From Homalodisca vitripennis (taxonomy: Eukaryota > Arthropoda > Insecta > Hemiptera > Cicadellidae): 64,000 nucleotides of DNA. Within the stretch, counting starts at the first letter, position 1; each line of letters begins with the position of its first letter. The notes beneath the pieces are model-generated. The model did not search any database, had not been told where the DNA came from, and saw nothing but the letters and a program-made list of their open reading frames with translations. Shown here in pieces: positions 22,495-34,958 of the stretch. The position numbers and the translations under genes are program-made. The DNA is taken from the NCBI RefSeq assembly GCF_021130785.1, contig NC_060211.1, positions 126,243,001 through 126,307,000 on the forward strand. Direction: 5' to 3'.

Positions 22495-22978
22495 GGAGGA
22501 TAACCCAGGAGGATTCACTTCTGGCCGGTTTATACCTTCCAGTTAAATCCACACTGGGCACAGCAAAACCAATGAGTCACTTAAATTTGGGCAACCTTAT
22601 GGATGTCCAGGAGCGACACATCACTAACAGCAAATGTTCAGATTCTTGGGTGCAAGGGTAACTCGACAGGTCTAGTCTATTGCAGGAAATGTTGGGAGTT
22701 GGTGGGGTTCATTCCCTAAGAGTCAGAGGTTCTTACTAGTCTAGACATAAGAGTGTGCCACCCCCTGCCTGCTTTGACTGAAGTGGCTAGTTCAGAACTG
22801 GCTTCCCCTTCTTCCAAGAAGGCATGACTTGATATTAGTGCTCTAAATTATTCCCCATGGATCTCGACAGAAGGCGGCCCCTACCCCCAACCTTACCCAC
22901 CCAGAATATCTGTCACCGGAAGCTGTGCAAGTCCTTAGGACTAAGTGCAATTACTAAGCTTCTTGTCCTAACAAAAAA
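22495..22978 (+). mobile_element. GC-richer retroposon-like insert with A-tail
   Basis: A roughly 480-bp block is much richer in G+C than the surrounding intron. It ends in CTAACAAAAAAAA and is flanked by the direct repeat AAGGATT at 22488-22494 and 22979-22985. This fits target-primed insertion of a SINE or a truncated LINE. I see no tRNA-like promoter boxes and no clear protein. Confidence 0.55.
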
Positions 22979-23498
22979 AAGGATTCAAGAATGTTTTGTG
23001 AACTGAAAAATTACCTTTTTTCTGAAAGATATCAACCTAAAAGATTCTTTATTAGCCGAGTTAAAATCAAATTTCAACCCCAACTATTATAAACAAACTT
23101 ACATGAATAAAATATCAATATTTGTAATTTACTATTATATTGAAAAGAACATAAAATAAAGGTTTTTTTAGTAATTATTAATGAAACCAACAAATTTCAC
23201 TGAGGATGAGTAAGAAATTTACAACATCAGAGGTTTTCGTGTATATCTCAATGACTAAAACCTTTAGGAGAAAAGGCTTTCTACACACCTTTTTAAGATC
23301 TTTGACCTCCTATCTGCATCACTTGCATTAATAATATTTAAACAATTTGCCTTTTACCACTTAGAATGAGCCTGTTACTTCTTCCAAGCGGAAAACAAGC
23401 TGAAATAATTATTATTATTACATCTGCATTTTATTCCCTATTTCAAGCAAATGTTCTATCTAATACACAACTTGAAACAACCACACATTGATGAATAC

Positions 23499-23604
23499 CT
23501 GTTAAATCTGAAGCTTCTGCAATGAGAAACGTGCTGTATGACATGAGCACGAACAGAGCTGACTCAAGCAGTGGGAAGTCCTTGACCCTGGTGAACTTGG
23601 TCAT
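23499..23604 (-). CDS. SLC9A6/7/9: NHE6/7/9 exon: [14 protein letters not shown] helix
   Basis: A 106-nt exon starting immediately after an AC dinucleotide (U12-type AT-AC acceptor). It encodes [18 protein letters not shown] and then [17 protein letters not shown]. Joined to the preceding exon it restores the family block TAL(V/M)TKFT. The donor is GTATTC, phase 1, matching the next exon. Confidence 0.96.
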
Positions 23605-24067
23605 GTAAGCAGTGTTAAGAAATGATGATGATTGATTATAAATGGCCTTAGCATGTAATGATGATTCACAATTCAGTCATAGTATGAACTAATAATAAAC
23701 ACTCAATAAAGTAGAACTAATATAATGTTTTGAAAATGAATCTCTAGATTTACAAAATTTATTTTTTAACCCTATTAGGAGTATTAATATCCTACAATGT
23801 CTTTAATTTATGTGTTCCTTATAGTGATGATAAAAGAACAAACAATACAGAAAATTACAAAAAAATTTATTTATGTTTCCAACATCATCTAAACCAATAA
23901 ATATAAGAAATTTCACATGGGAACCTCACAAAGTGATTGATTTTGGCATAGTTGCAGAATGCTGAGAGTATTTTCAATCAGTTTACACTAATCGTATTGT
24001 AAAATAATGTTTAGCTTATCTGTACATGCATACATCTAAATAATGTGAAATTGCATATAAAGGATAT
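23605..24067 (-). other. U12-type AT-AC intron (463 bp)
   Basis: The 5' splice site reads ATATCCTTTATATG, a perfect match to the AT-AC U12 consensus ATATCCTTT. The 3' end reads TTTCTTAACACTGCTTAC: a U12 branch site with the adenosine 11 nt from the exon, ending in AC. No GT or AG alternative gives a conserved join. Phase 0. Confidence 0.95.
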
Positions 24068-24212
24068 GAGAGCCGTAATGCAGCCCATGGTAGCACCGAT
24101 AAACAGAGACAGAGAGAAAATCCCCACAAAATCCTTCATCGCCCGGAAGAACGCATCAATCTCGAAGCCTCCTGCACCTGTTTGGTACCTCTCAGCATAG
24201 TTCTGGATGGCC
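24068..24212 (-). CDS. SLC9A6/7/9: NHE6/7/9 exon: GIFSLSLFIGATMG helix
   Basis: A 145-nt exon, acceptor CTGTTCAG, phase 2 entry. It encodes AIQNYAERYQTGAGGFEID, AFFRAMKDFVGIFSLSLFIG and ATMGCITAL. It corresponds to the loop and helix after the catalytic ND helix in NHE6/7/9. Its 3' boundary is the AT-AC splice site at 24067. Confidence 0.95.
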
Positions 24213-24320
24213 CTGAACAGTTCACATCAACAATTGCTGGAGAACACAGTACTAAACCATAATATGATGGTAAGTATATCTATCAGACAACCACAATTAA
24301 AATTATTCACAACTGTTTAA

Positions 24321-25061
24321 CCCTTTTACTAATAATCCTGAAACAAATTCGGGAGCGCCTGAAGTGCCACTCGCAGTACTCCCGATAGCCCCACGGGAAG
24401 TTCCTATGGTTTTAAACAGTTTTCACAATAACTTTTCGTGATGAATAATCTCTTTTCTGAGTACATAGGCCATCTAGTAGAATAAATAAGAAACACTTTC
24501 AAGCAGTTTTCATCATTCATCGCAGTTGCTCTTTTATTTATTTCTTTCAGACCCAATTTACTGTCATATGACGGTATTCAATCACTTGTTCCAAGTAATC
24601 AGCTGATTCTATTTCTGTTTGTGTATTGAGTACAGGTTGTAGCCTCACTTTTACGTTACCGGTTGACTTGATTGTAAACGTTTTGTTGTGTTTACCACAA
24701 GTAAATAAACATGGATGTGGTGATTGCGACGTTTTGCTTTGTGTGTCCAACTGCTTTCATACCATCGAAGAATTCTGAGGAGACTTGTGTACTGTTACTA
24801 ACTTGTACCAAACATATACCTTAGTATGTTTATGAAAAATAACTGAGTTTTTTTATCTTGTATACATTTTTTGTAAATATAATAACATTTGTGCATAATT
24901 AGATTAATATGTGTATAAATACACGCAAAACAAAAAAAATTAACTAAGAGTTTTTCATAACACTACAGCAATAAACCCAAATCCCTTAAAAAAAAAAATA
25001 AAACAAAATCTAAAATTAAACAACTTACTTTTTAGGGCAAAAAGAACCACCATTCAAAAGG
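24321..25061. mobile_element. Candidate TTAA-type (piggyBac-like) MITE
   Basis: The left edge reads TTAA-CCCTTTTACTAATAATCC. The right edge on the minus strand reads TTAA-CCTTTTGAATGG. Only about seven terminal bases pair well. A 67-codon minus ORF inside is not recognisable. The TTAA flanks and size fit a decayed piggyBac derivative, but the call is tentative. Confidence 0.4.
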
Positions 25062-25065
25062 TTAA

Positions 25066-25799
25066 AATATAATTAAGCTAAACCAATTGAGATAAGATAA
25101 AGCTAATTTCCTTATTATTAAAATAATAACATTTATTTACACTAACTAATCGAAGGTTCAGTTATGTTAAGTGTTTTGTTTAGAAAAATTATAGTCAAGA
25201 ACAAATTTTTTGTTACAACTTCACCCAATGAGTTCTGGTGTAGGTACCAATAAACTACAGTCATTAATTTGGACATAGAGAACCTTAAACGATTTTTTAA
25301 ATCTTTTTGTGTTACAAACACTAAAAAAAAAATGATTCAGTGTAGACAGTTGTTTGGTTATTTCTTTATTCTTACATCTGGCACATGCATTGTAATTTTA
25401 TGCCTATACCACAGACAAAAGAAATTACAGATTACACTTTCTTGTGTAAAAGCCGAAATGCCAGAACACTGAGAATCTGGAGTACCTTAATTTCCCACAT
25501 GTGCATCATGGCATAAGGTAGGAATGAGCAAAAGAAATGGAACAATGGATAGTACATCATGGAAGGTATAGGTTAACGAATGCAAACCTAGTAAAATTGT
25601 TGACAAGGTCACTAAGAATCACTGCTTCCTACTGTATTTAATACAATGGGTCTACAATTCAACATCTACGAGTATAATATTATTATACATTATTATTCAT
25701 TTAGTGTCTATTCTTCGTTAATTTAGTGACCTAGAGACTGTTTTTGGAATGTATATATTATTATTTGTAATTATTTCTATTTAAGAGAGCGCAGCAAGT
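25066..25799. other. Intron sequence, nothing recognised
   Basis: AT-rich. Small open frames only, none with family features. Confidence 0.45.
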
Positions 25800-26880
25800 T
25801 GAGTGCATTCAAGAATTTTTAACTCTTTGGTTGATTTCTTGATCTTCCCAAACTTTCTTCATACGTTCACAGTGCTCTTTCTTCCATTCTTCTTTCCATT
25901 TAGTTCCTCTTTCTTTACTGTAAACAATTTTTTGAATTTGTGTGTTTTAATGGTGTTTCTATAATTTTCCTATCTTGTACATCATTCTCTGTGAAGTTAA
26001 ACTGTCTGAGATCTTCTTCCATTTTGGTTATCCACTCTATCTTATTTTTACTGGTTACTGCAATATTGAAAATTCTTCTTGTAATTCTGATCAGATCCAT
26101 TTTCTCTATGACCATAAAACTTTGCTCTTCGTTTTCTGAAGGCATTTGTGACTGTCTGTGTGTCCTTGTATAGTTCTGACAATGGTCATTTAATCCATAA
26201 TCCATTCCTCTTAACTGGTCCAAATATTTTTCTGAGTGTTTGCCTGTTTTTCAATACCTTTTATTTTTTTCTGACCATGAATTATTGTTATTTCTGCTGC
26301 ATATAATGCTTTAGGGAGTACAACAGTTTTATAGTGTTTAACTTTTGCATTGATGGATATTGATTTTTTTATTATATTGATTCCCGGTCAGTTTGTAAGC
26401 TTTCTGCGACTTTGTAATCTGTGTTTGATTTGCTATCAAGTACAGATTGTTCTTGTTTGATTTCTCCCAAATATTAAAAGTGGGGGACTTGTGATATTTT
26501 CCCATAGCTCGTGTTAATGGGGAGATTGTTTGGTGGTAACTTTTCTATTAATTGTGTTTTCTCTTGAATGCCGGTTTTCAGTTATTTTGTGTAGTTTTTT
26601 TGTATTGCGAGTTTTGCTTCTAAAACTGCTAGATCCTCTGCAAAAGCTAAGCATTTAATGTCGATTCTATGTTATTTTTTCTGTATCAATCTGTATTCCC
26701 TCAATCTACATTTCCCATTTTCTAATAAAATTTTCCAGAATTATATTGAAAAGGAATGATGGCAGGCACCTGTGAGTATCTTAAGTGGTTCAGACATTTC
26801 TCTCATGAATTAAACCCTTGCAGTAGTGTTAGTGAGTGTCTGTTGAATAATATATCTGGTTTTCTTGTCAATCCCAAAAT
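25800..26880 (-). mobile_element. Decayed LINE, reverse-transcriptase C-terminal region
   Basis: Minus-strand relic of an insect endonuclease-reverse transcriptase. At 25915-26223, IEWITKMEEDLRQFNFTEND resembles the C-terminal domain. Just downstream, at 25800-25915, KERGTKWKEEWKKEHCERMK is the typical lysine/glutamate-rich end. Upstream pieces (to about 26880) match the segment after the catalytic box (ANQTQITKSQKAYKLTGNQY). Many stops; non-functional. Confidence 0.75.
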
Positions 26881-27818
26881 CTCCCAGCGTGCTGGAATCT
26901 TATGCAATATAGATTACATATAAAACAGTTGCAACTATTTTTTTTTTTATATCAAGCTATTACAATAAACAGGTTTGATTACTTGTCACTTGTCAATACT
27001 TCCAAGGACATAAGTAAGCACCATTAACTTCCTAGAACAGCTGATAATAATTGTCAATGGATGGGTGGTTGGGATTGATGAGTGGAGCCTCTGTAACTGG
27101 ATCTGCCCATAGAATTTGAACCTTATTTTGTTAATTTTTAATTACTCAGATAATTACTTGTAAATTGTTTGCAAGCACATTTTTAAGTTTAAATAGTTTC
27201 ATGATTGTGAACTATTTTATTTGAACTTATAATTAAATAAAGCTCTGCTAGGCTTGGCTGTTTTCATTTCAAATTTTTTTTTCCAATCAGGCATAACCTT
27301 AGAGGTTTTACCAATTATTTTTTCTTGACCAAGTAACTTAAATTGGCTTGCTTTCCACAGTCTTACTGGCAATTGTTATTGTGAAATATTTTGTGGAGTA
27401 AATAAAATAAAATATGTAAAACAAAGAAGAAATAAAGATTACTACTATTATATAATTATGTAAATAAAAAGGATAGTAATGTTACTACTAAAAATAAGGA
27501 AAGTAGACCATCCAGCTCAGTTGGAAAAAGCAGGTATATTTTGTGACACCAGAAACATTAATTTATTCTCATGGGATTTAGATAAACTCAGTATCTTGAA
27601 AACCATTTGAGATACAGAAACCATTTTAGATAACAAAAAGTTTAGGAAATTTTATAAGCATTCCAAAACAGTTATAGTTTTTTCTCAAGGTTCATAAATG
27701 TGAGTTATGAATTTTTTTAAAGTTTACACTGCCACCATAATAAAAAAATGGCGTACCAAGTTGGCCAAAACATTTATAAAACCATTTTTTAACTTGTTTG
27801 GGTTTATATATATATACA

Positions 27819-27870
<52 letters not shown>

Positions 27871-28008
27871 ATGAAGGTGATTGCAATAGGCTGATTTTGT
27901 ATACAAAATCTTTAGGTAATTATACTTAGTGTGATATAACTAACTTTGACAAATACATTTTTCTACTTTTTTGATCTTACTTAAATTTTAATGTGTATTA
28001 AAGTATAA
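26881..28008. other. Intron sequence with a (TA)n run
   Basis: AT-rich, no gene. A TA dinucleotide microsatellite runs through about 27804-27868. Confidence 0.7.
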
Positions 28009-28010
28009 TA

Positions 28011-29931
28011 CAGTCAAACCTCAATATAGCGAACCTCAATATAACAAATTCCTTGGTATAACGATTTTTTTTTAAATCCCCTAGAAGTCTCCATAAGAAT
28101 CAATGCAAATTTCACCTCTACATAATGAATAAAGCATACTCACAACCTCGATATAACGAATTTATATCGACTAAAATATTGCAATAAGTGGACCTATACT
28201 TTGCTTTACAACTTGGGACATGAGAACTTCCCGAGCTAGCAATGGATGGTTGTAAAACTTTAAAAAACGAAATGAACTATTTTTTGAAAAGTGTGCGGTG
28301 ATAGTGCAAAAGTCGATGATGGTGTTTGTAATGAGTAGAAAGATAAACTTCCCGAGATAACTGGGGGATGAACCAGAAAACATCTATAATGTTTACCTGA
28401 CAAAACAAAAACATTGTCATTTAAGGGTGATAAATGCCATGGCGGAAACAGTAATAAACATTGTTTAATAGTTATGTTGAGAGCAAACTGCACAGGGACT
28501 CATAAATTAAAACCTTTAGTAATTGGAAAAGCGAAAAAACCACGTTGTTTTAAAAACGTGAATGAACTTCCTACAGAAGTAGTACATGGCGAATACAAAG
28601 GCTTCGATGAATTGTGACGCTTTCAGTGCATGGCTTCAAAGTGTTAACAAAGATATGGATAAGAAAAAGAAGAAAATTCTCATCTTCATTGATAATTGCA
28701 CGGCTCATGGAGACATTCCTAGGCTGAGTAACATTAAGGTCAAGTACCTTCCTCCAAACACAACCTCCAAAGTGCAACCGCTTGACCAGGGCATTATCTG
28801 AAGTTTTAAAGTAAATTATAGAAAAGAGGTCGTACAACAGTTCCTTAGAGACATGGAAAACCGTTTACCTACAAATATCAATGTCTTGGACGCCATGTGT
28901 ATGATCTCAAAAGCGTGGAGTAAAGTTACAGAAACTACAATTTGTAATTGTATCAAGAGGAGTGGACTCACTGTCACAACTCAGGAGAACAATTTAGACC
29001 AGCCTCCTACACAAGAAATCGACACTGTGGAGGGTTGGGAAATGGTCAAAGAAGCATTAGAGCTAGAGAAGGATGCAAAGTTCGAAAACTTTGTTACTTT
29101 TGATGACGACTTGGCTGTGTTTAGGGAGTTGACGGATGCTGACATCATTTCTTCTGTGACCTCTGGTCCGAACGAAAATGTGGCTGCCGAAGATGACGAT
29201 GACGATGACCAGATTGTGTAATGCCCGACCCGAATTTAAAAGAGGTTCGTGAAGCCATTGGTGTTCTAAAGTGTTTTTTTTTCTTAAAAAGGGTGGTTTG
29301 AGTGAAAGTGTGGTAAAATCTATAACTGAATTGGATTGCTCATTGGATATTATCAACGTCACATCACGTAAGCAGACTACTTTTACTGACTTTTTCTCTA
29401 ATAAACAGGGTGAAAACGGCATCAATAATGATGCCAGTGAAACACAAAACGTAGATTAGGCCATTTAACCTTTAACAATTCGTAATTTTCAGTTTAGTAA
29501 TACAGTACAGTACGAGTACTGTATTTTATTTTATTGTACTTTTTACTATCTGTTGCGTAAGATTTTTAAGTTTTCTTCAGGTCATGTTTGATTTTCAACT
29601 TTCTTTTAATGTGCTTTCAAAGTACATAGCTACTGTATTACAGTTTTTCTGTTTTACATACTGTATTATTAATTGAAAGAACAAAATAAAAATAAAGTTT
29701 CATTGTTCCAAATTAAATGCATTTTTATTTAGTTTTACACACTATTTAAATACAGTACAGCATACAATTTCACAACGTTTTAACATGACCAAGCAGATCG
29801 TCTGTGAACCTCGATGTAGCGAAACTGTACCTAACCTAACCGCAATATAACGAACCTCATTATAACAAAATACTCGATATAACGAACTTTCTGTTCTGTC
29901 CCTTGAGGTTTGTTATATTGAGGTTTGACTG
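28011..29931 (+). mobile_element. Tigger (pogo-type) element, 1.9 kb, 5'-deleted gene
   Basis: Terminal repeats start CAGTCAAACCTCAATATA at both ends and are flanked by TA (28009-28010 and 29932-29933). The inside carries a Tigger/CENP-B-like transposase that lost its N-terminal DNA-binding domains and the first catalytic Asp. The unit sits in the intron between exons 31326-31535 and 24068-24212. Confidence 0.94.
28300..29459 (+). pseudogene. Tigger transposase, internally deleted
   Basis: Motifs in order are FKGDKCHGG (28417), LKPLVIGKAKKPRCFKNV (28509-28562), the second catalytic block LIFIDNCTAHGD (28680-28715) and the third PPNTTSKVQPLDQGI (28753-28797). An acidic tail EDDDDDDQIV ends at 29221 and a C-terminal KQTTFTDFF lies near 29370. 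Lesions: a frameshift near 28600, TGA at 28799-28801, another break after 29221, and a deletion removing the first catalytic Asp (ADE-G in the family) and the N-terminal HTH domains. No activity expected. Confidence 0.9.
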
Positions 29932-29933
29932 TA

Positions 29934-31325
29934 CAAAACAATTTGAAAAGTGCTGATGTAAAGTCAATGACCTTTTAATATCTTAAGTAGCTTTTATTTT
30001 TTCACACAATATGACTCTTTTACATAACGTATATCCATGTAGATACATCATAGTGACTATGACTACTCTCATTTATGTGTCTCCCTCACTACGTACAATC
30101 AAGAAAAGTTTTATATACATACATTATGGATACATAATGAAACTTCTTGTTTAGTTGTAAGTACTTTTAACAGTTTGTATTGAGGAAGACAAAAGAATGT
30201 AGGTCTACTCAAAAAATCAAGGAGTGTACCCATTGTTCCACTCACATGAGTCACATCGACTGAAAATCAGGTTGCCACTACAAAAAACAGTGAAATCACC
30301 TGATTGCTACTAGCAGAGTTAAGTTTTGTAATGGGTGTGCTGTTAATTAGCCTGTCAATGACCTTATCTTTTTCTTACTAAACTTATCTATCTCAGATTA
30401 TATTATATATCATATTACTATTTCTTTTTACTTGTTTGTTTGGTTTTACCAAAATCAATATTCAAAAGGTCTTTTTTCCTTTAAACTTATTGAACACTAT
30501 TTCTTTTCAAGATCTATTGTGAGTATAGTAGTATAATTCAATGGGATTTCCAGTGTTTGGTTTCTTATCCGGAAATGAAAAATTATATAACTTACTCGTA
30601 AACTTAATGTCACACTGCCTATCCCTAAATATCTAACACTACTAATTTTTTTAATATAACCTCATATTAGCTAAGGATGTCCATATCAACCACTGAAAAT
30701 TTGTCCACCTTATAGGAATGTATACTCACTTACTGTGAATATATAAGAAATAATCTATTAGGAACAAATTCAATCGTACCACTGAGAATGTAGTAGTTAA
30801 CCTGGTGAGAATGTTAACACAAACATTGGTTGGCTGAACATTAGCGAAGCCTATCACTCAGAGACTGATATAATTTTTTTCTATGTTTGTCTGTCAGTCT
30901 AGCTGCAGGATATCTTGAGAACATATTGAACTATGCACTTGAAATTTTGGATGAAACTTCATTTATGTATAGGCATAAATGACATCAAAGTCTTCTGGTT
31001 CGCACCACCACACCAAAACATTGCTTAAACAATTAAGTAATTGAAATATTTCCAAATTATGAAAATTATATGTCAAAATATACCATATTTAGATCAAAGT
31101 CAAAATAGAGAACGTTCAAAACTAGTATTTAATCAAAACACCAGCCGCGTAAACCTAAGAACTAGGACTATATAGGCATGATCGAGTTCTAAGATGATAC
31201 ATGTTCTTCCAAGGGATGTCTCTTATCTATCCGTAGCAAAACCTTGTTATATGACACGTTGTCTGATGTACTCCTACCTTGTATAAATGTTCACATCTTA
31301 CATGCTAGGAATATAAACTACTCAC
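29934..31325. other. Intron sequence with a chromosomal repeat
   Basis: Mostly AT-rich. About 30800-31140 includes TGTTTGTCTGTCAGTCTAGC and GATATCTTGAGAACA-like sequence. Similar wording occurs at 44760-44860 and 45395-45600, so this looks like a dispersed repeat family of unknown type. Confidence 0.45.
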
Positions 31326-31535
31326 CCACTGAGAACTATGGCCACTGCGTCGTTGAGCACACTCTCACCAAACACAAGAGAATAGAGAGTGACGTCCACT
31401 CGCAGATCATTGAAGATGGCTAGGATTGTAAGAGGGTCGGTGGGAGAGATCAGGGCACCAAAATACAGACTATCCAAGTATGTGAAACTGCTCTTGAGGT
31501 GTGGAATCAGCTGGAGAAAGCCATACATCAGTGAC
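31326..31535 (-). CDS. SLC9A6/7/9: NHE6/7/9 exon: TDP and [12 protein letters not shown] catalytic helices
   Basis: A 210-nt exon encoding [36 protein letters not shown] and [16 protein letters not shown]. The TDP motif and the ND pair in the GESxLNDA helix are the ion-binding and transport residues conserved across the exchangers. They are intact. Acceptor TCCTGTAG, donor GTGAGT, phase 2 at both ends, consistent with both neighbours. Confidence 0.97.
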
Positions 31536-32334
31536 CTACAGGAAAATAATTGACATTACTCATAAAAATAACCCTCTAAAAAAAGTCAAATGTTTTGGAT
31601 TTTATAACCCTACTTTCTGACTGAAAATAAGCAAAGTATCTACCACAAGCTGGCCAGAAAATTTGGCGTTATTTATTCCTATGTCTAGATAATAGAGACT
31701 GAATAATTAAAACTATTACTTAATTTTTTTTCTTCTCCATAACATAAAATAAAACATATGTATCTATATTAAGATTCTTCAAAGCAAAGGATGGTGGTGA
31801 TTTACTACTGAAATAATATAAGCTATCACACTGTTCAGATAGCTGATCTGATTAGAGATGTTTCCCTTAGATGCAGTGTAGACTGTCACACTGGATTCTA
31901 ATGTTTTTCTCAATTTGAGAGGCTTAGGGTTTGGGATTTTGGTTGTTATAAATCTCAAGCAACCATTTATTTATGACTATAACCTACAGAAAGGAGAGCC
32001 TCATTACTATCATTTAAAATTCATTGATCAGCAATTTTCATTGATTTTAAAATCATTAAAAGTCACATCTTCCAACCAACTCCCGTCTCCACATGCCCCT
32101 ATACACAACAATCGTTACATAGCTATGGAAGCATAGGTACAAATCCCATACAACTATTCACCACCTGAGCAAGACAGGGACGGCCATGAACATCCAAACA
32201 AGCATTTATTAGACTGGCATCTTGTGAAAATCAGCAGTTTCAAACAAAGGTACAAAACCAAGATTTTTACAAACTCGCTTCATCCAGGAAACAGGCTTTA
32301 AAGTTACAAAAAGACAAATAGTTAACAATAACAC

Positions 32335-32890
32335 ACCAAAATATCAATGGCCTTGCAATCAAAACTGAAAATTTTTGCCACTTTCTTTTCTACATCACAG
32401 ATGTATTAGTTTTAAGAAGAAATGGCCTAAATAAGGAAAACATAACTTTCTGCAGGATACCAGGATATGAAGCGTTGGGAGGCTTCATTAGAGAACGACA
32501 GAAAAGGTTGTGTGATAAGCATGTCAAACAAGAGGTGGAAGATAATGTTTCTCTGGTAAGAACATCTGACCAGGTATCAGAACTTATATATGACATAAGT
32601 AATTACAAACTGACAACTAAGAAAGGCCATCTTCTAATTCTGGGTGTGTATAGACCACCAAGTAGCAAATTAGATATGCCACTGAAATATTGACAGCTAA
32701 ACTGGACGAGCCTATGACATCAAACCAGGCAATCATCATCATGGGTGACACTAAATTTGATAGTTTCAGGAATGATAATCGACAAAAGAAACTAGAAGAA
32801 GCTTTGCTAGCTTGTGGTGTAGTAAGGTTTTGACTACAGGTCTGTTGGATCGTACCGCTCAAGTCTGTAGTATCAACATACAACCTTTGG
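32335..32890 (+). pseudogene. LINE endonuclease domain remnant
   Basis: Plus-strand remnant of an exonuclease-endonuclease-phosphatase domain from a jockey/CR1-type LINE. Readable parts are QNINGLAIKT near 32340, KGHLLILGVYRPPSSKLDM at 32622-32680 (the GVYRPP core) and AIIIMGDTKFDSF near 32730-32765 (the catalytic GDxN box, with N changed to K). Stops and shifts separate them, and no reverse transcriptase follows. Confidence 0.75.
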
Positions 32891-34254
32891 CAAAGTAGTC
32901 AAAACAATCTAGAAATTTAAAAAGTATTGAATCAGTGCTTTTTCAATTACAATTATACAGTTGGAGAGGTTTTCAATGATAATCTTACTAAGTAATGACA
33001 AGTATCTTTTTATCTTTTTTAGTGTGCCTGGGAAAATTCTTTAATACAAATTCGAACTAGAACAACCAATTCATTAGATAGATCAATAAATTATAGATCA
33101 TCAATAGATTCTTTATCACATATGACTGACAGATCAAAGACAAGTTTTTAGTTTATACAAATTTCACCACATGGTACTGCTGATTTGATACATTTTACAG
33201 CATCATGTTATTTTATTTCCAACCTCTCATGTAACTATGAAACTGTAATCCTCCCTATTATTACACTAATCAGAGTGTTATATAATTTACTTTTCAAATA
33301 AATTAAAACAAATTATTCCCTTTACTAAGTAACAAAAATGTTTAAGTTTAATAAGAATATTATTGGTTATGATAACTTTATAAATAATGAGAACATATAC
33401 AATATTGTTTTATAACTTCTTAACAAAATAAAATCTATACATAATCATTACAAAACATTAAGTTACAGTGTAAATCATTTAGAAATGTATTGACAATTAT
33501 CTCTTATATTTTTCACGATTTTTCTCAATGAAATTACACTACCGATAAAATAAACCCAGTTAACCTCAGTACACATTGTTTCTTATAAATTCAAGAAAAA
33601 AACCATTAAAAGCTGCAAATTTCATCTAAAATGTTATTTTCCTGCTAGTTCCTTAAAAAAACAGGTTCTCCTCATGACCACTAATATACAGTACAATATG
33701 AAAACTTAACAAAATAAAGTAGGTGTGTGTCATAAGAAGTAAAAAGTAAAAAGGTGCAGTAAGAAATATGACACACATGATGAAATACTCATCTGCTGAT
33801 CTAATAAAAGCATGACCTTGATCTGTCACTTTTAAATGAGTCAATAGTCAATCATTGTCAGCGCATACGGTAATGCCAGTGACACATCTTAAGAAATGCA
33901 TTCAGGATTTTCCAATTTATATCAAATGTAAAATTATAGATAAAAATAATACTTTTTTTTATTTCAACTCAACACATTTAATATACAGAAAAATAGTGAG
34001 TCACATAATTTGTAATATGGCTGCACAATTAATTAACCTGGTGCAACTATCAGGTTTACTTTTGAATATTTTACTACAGAGACTTTTACTATGGGGGAAG
34101 TGTAATAACTGCTAACCACACAACAATAAAGAAAACCATACAGAGTAATTATTTATATTGTCTAAGATAAGGTAACTTGTGTTCACTTTGTATAATTTAA
34201 TGCCATAAACTTATTGATATTAAAAATACTTTTCTTTCAAATTTACTCACTATA

Positions 34255-34258
<4 letters not shown>
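32891..34258. other. Intron sequence, nothing recognised
   Basis: AT-rich DNA up to a TA microsatellite that received the mariner-like element. Small ORFs show no family features. Confidence 0.5.

Positions 34259-34312
<54 letters not shown>
34259..34312. repeat. (TA)n microsatellite, left of insertion
   Basis: A TA run interrupted by the element at 34313-36684. The same run continues at 36685-36728. The element therefore inserted into a microsatellite, which offers many TA targets. Confidence 0.95.
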
Positions 34313-34315
<3 letters not shown>

Positions 34316-34760
34316 GGTGTATATTATGTCTGGAAACACCCAAATATATCCTTTAATAATTTAAATATAAATTTGAAACCTCTTACAATCGTGATAGAGA
34401 TTGGGCATCTACTTTTTGGAACAATGTTTTGTTATGTCACACCAACGGGGGACGTCCTGCCGAGGGTATCGTGAATATTCTTAATGGAAGCCTATACCTT
34501 GTGATACATAATTTTAAAGGTAATAGCTTACTGAATTGAATGCCACAAACCGCATCTCAAAGGAATTATTCTATCAGAAAATAGAGCATTTTTAGTATTG
34601 AAAATTTACTGATGTTCAACAATGTAATTTTAACATGGTTCTTGCCACAAAATGTGTTACACTAATTTTTTAGCATTTTTTAAATGTTCAATTAAAATAA
34701 AATAAACAATTTATTTTTAAGCTGGTTTCATTAGTACAAATTTACCAGTTTTTATTACAA
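34313..34760 (+). repeat. Left long terminal inverted repeat
   Basis: About 447 bp, matching the right arm in inverted orientation with only a few substitutions over the outer 390 bp and slightly more in the innermost 60 bp. Confidence 0.95.
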
Positions 34761-34958
34761 TGAATAAAACTTATGAGTCACTTTCTCTGATTACTTATGA
34801 ATCTGTACTTGGTGTTTTCCAGTCAGCAGGAAGGTTTAAAGAGACAAAGGTCACTAGCCTATGAGAAACATTATTGTGTTATTAATCATCTGGTCTACAG
34901 GTTTCAGTTTGTTGAGCATGGAGCTTTCACTAGACAGGTCTAAGCTTGGGAATTACAA

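Noticed and set aside
27692..27906. Open frames rich in Ile-Tyr repeats
   Set aside because: Translated TA microsatellite; low complexity only. The same applies at 48955-49288.
28571..28837. Minus-strand ORF over the Tigger gene
   Set aside because: Shadow of the plus-strand transposase with its DNC and PLDQG motifs.
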